Below are positions 6,603-6,662 of a DNA stretch of 6,662 nt, piece by piece. Position 1 is the first letter of the stretch; every line of letters begins with the position of its first letter. Below the pieces are notes generated by a model. It had not been told where the DNA came from. It made no database searches and saw only the letters and a program-made list of their open reading frames with translations. The DNA is taken from NCBI GenBank assembly GCA_021639925.1, contig JAJXEL010000081.1, positions 1-6,662 of the forward strand, in the 5' to 3' direction. Source of the DNA: Alphaproteobacteria bacterium (lineage in GTDB: Bacteria; Pseudomonadota; Alphaproteobacteria; CAAGCB01; CAG-977). The position numbers and the translations under genes are program-made.

Positions 6603-6662
6603 AAAAAAGCCTCTTAAAACTTATGACGCAGCGAGCGTAAAGTGATGAGTGAAGCAACTGTT
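6603..6662 (-). other. Leader or junction upstream of rfbH; possible 3' end of the preceding gene
   Basis: These 60 bp hold the rfbH Shine-Dalgarno. Two minus-strand frames entering from the right edge end here, at TAA 6623-6621 and TAA 6616-6614. A previous gene of the same operon could finish at either, but too little is visible to identify it. An imperfect inverted repeat lies at 6643-6619: outer arms ACTT/AAGT, inner arms ACGC/GCGT, loop TCGCT. It is followed by only a short T run and is too weak to call a terminator. No convincing -35/-10 pair was found. Confidence 0.3.

Noticed and set aside
6619..6643. Imperfect hairpin before rfbH as a rho-independent terminator
   Set aside because: The stem is two 4-bp blocks with an asymmetric internal loop and only four T's follow. 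It is also right before a coding start in an apparent operon.
6603..6662. A promoter for rfbH
   Set aside because: A TTGCTT and a CATAAG can be found, but they are about 26 bp apart. No sigma70-like pair with acceptable spacing is present.
6645..6662. Start of a divergent plus-strand gene (ATG at 6645)
   Set aside because: Only six codons are visible and there is no good Shine-Dalgarno. The stretch can equally be the 3' end of a minus-strand upstream gene.

Overview
The window is a stretch of a surface-polysaccharide (O-antigen or capsule type) gene cluster from a Gram-negative-like bacterium of moderate GC, about 45% by eye. All genes lie on the minus strand, so transcription runs from right (6662) to left (1). 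Nothing in it fixes the genus. The gene families (RfbH, PseB, GT61, an acetolactate-synthase-like enzyme) are typical of Proteobacterial LPS or capsule loci. There are no tRNAs, rRNAs, IS elements, CRISPR arrays or phage genes, and no gene-free stretch over about 60 bp.

In transcription order: (1) 6602-5244, an RfbH/DdhC-type CDP-4-keto-6-deoxyglucose 3-dehydrase with its complete [2Fe-2S] cysteine signature and a His in place of the PLP lysine. (2) 5247-4405, an extended SDR reductase or epimerase. (3) 4408-2618, an acetolactate-synthase-like ThDP enzyme. (4) 2616-1609, a PseB-type UDP-GlcNAc 4,6-dehydratase. (5) 1607-867, a sugar-nucleotide pyrophosphorylase-like nucleotidyltransferase. (6) 864-733, an orphan C-terminal remnant of a second nucleotidyltransferase. 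(7) 733-1, a GT61 (DUF563) glycosyltransferase that runs off the left edge. Junctions are extremely tight: ATGA overlaps at 1/2 and 2/3, single-base gaps at 3/4 and 4/5, and a TAATG overlap at 6/7. This looks like one translationally coupled operon entering from the right and leaving at the left. No internal promoter or terminator is visible.

Functionally, RfbH + SDR + ThDP enzyme is the set expected for a two-carbon branched 3,6-dideoxyhexose of the yersiniose A type. RfbH removes the 3-OH, a YerE-like ThDP enzyme adds an acetyl unit from pyruvate at C4, and an SDR (YerF-like) reduces the side chain. That assignment is inference from composition; the CDP-glucose-forming genes and the E3 reductase are not in the window. 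PseB and the nucleotidyltransferase form a second module that would make a UDP-4-keto-6-deoxy-HexNAc and another activated precursor. The GT61 enzyme probably transfers one of the resulting sugars.

The most notable structural oddity is the nucleotidyltransferase tail remnant at 733-864. It carries a 41-bp near-identical direct repeat of the intact gene's 3' end and looks like a scar of cassette exchange or of an old tandem duplication.
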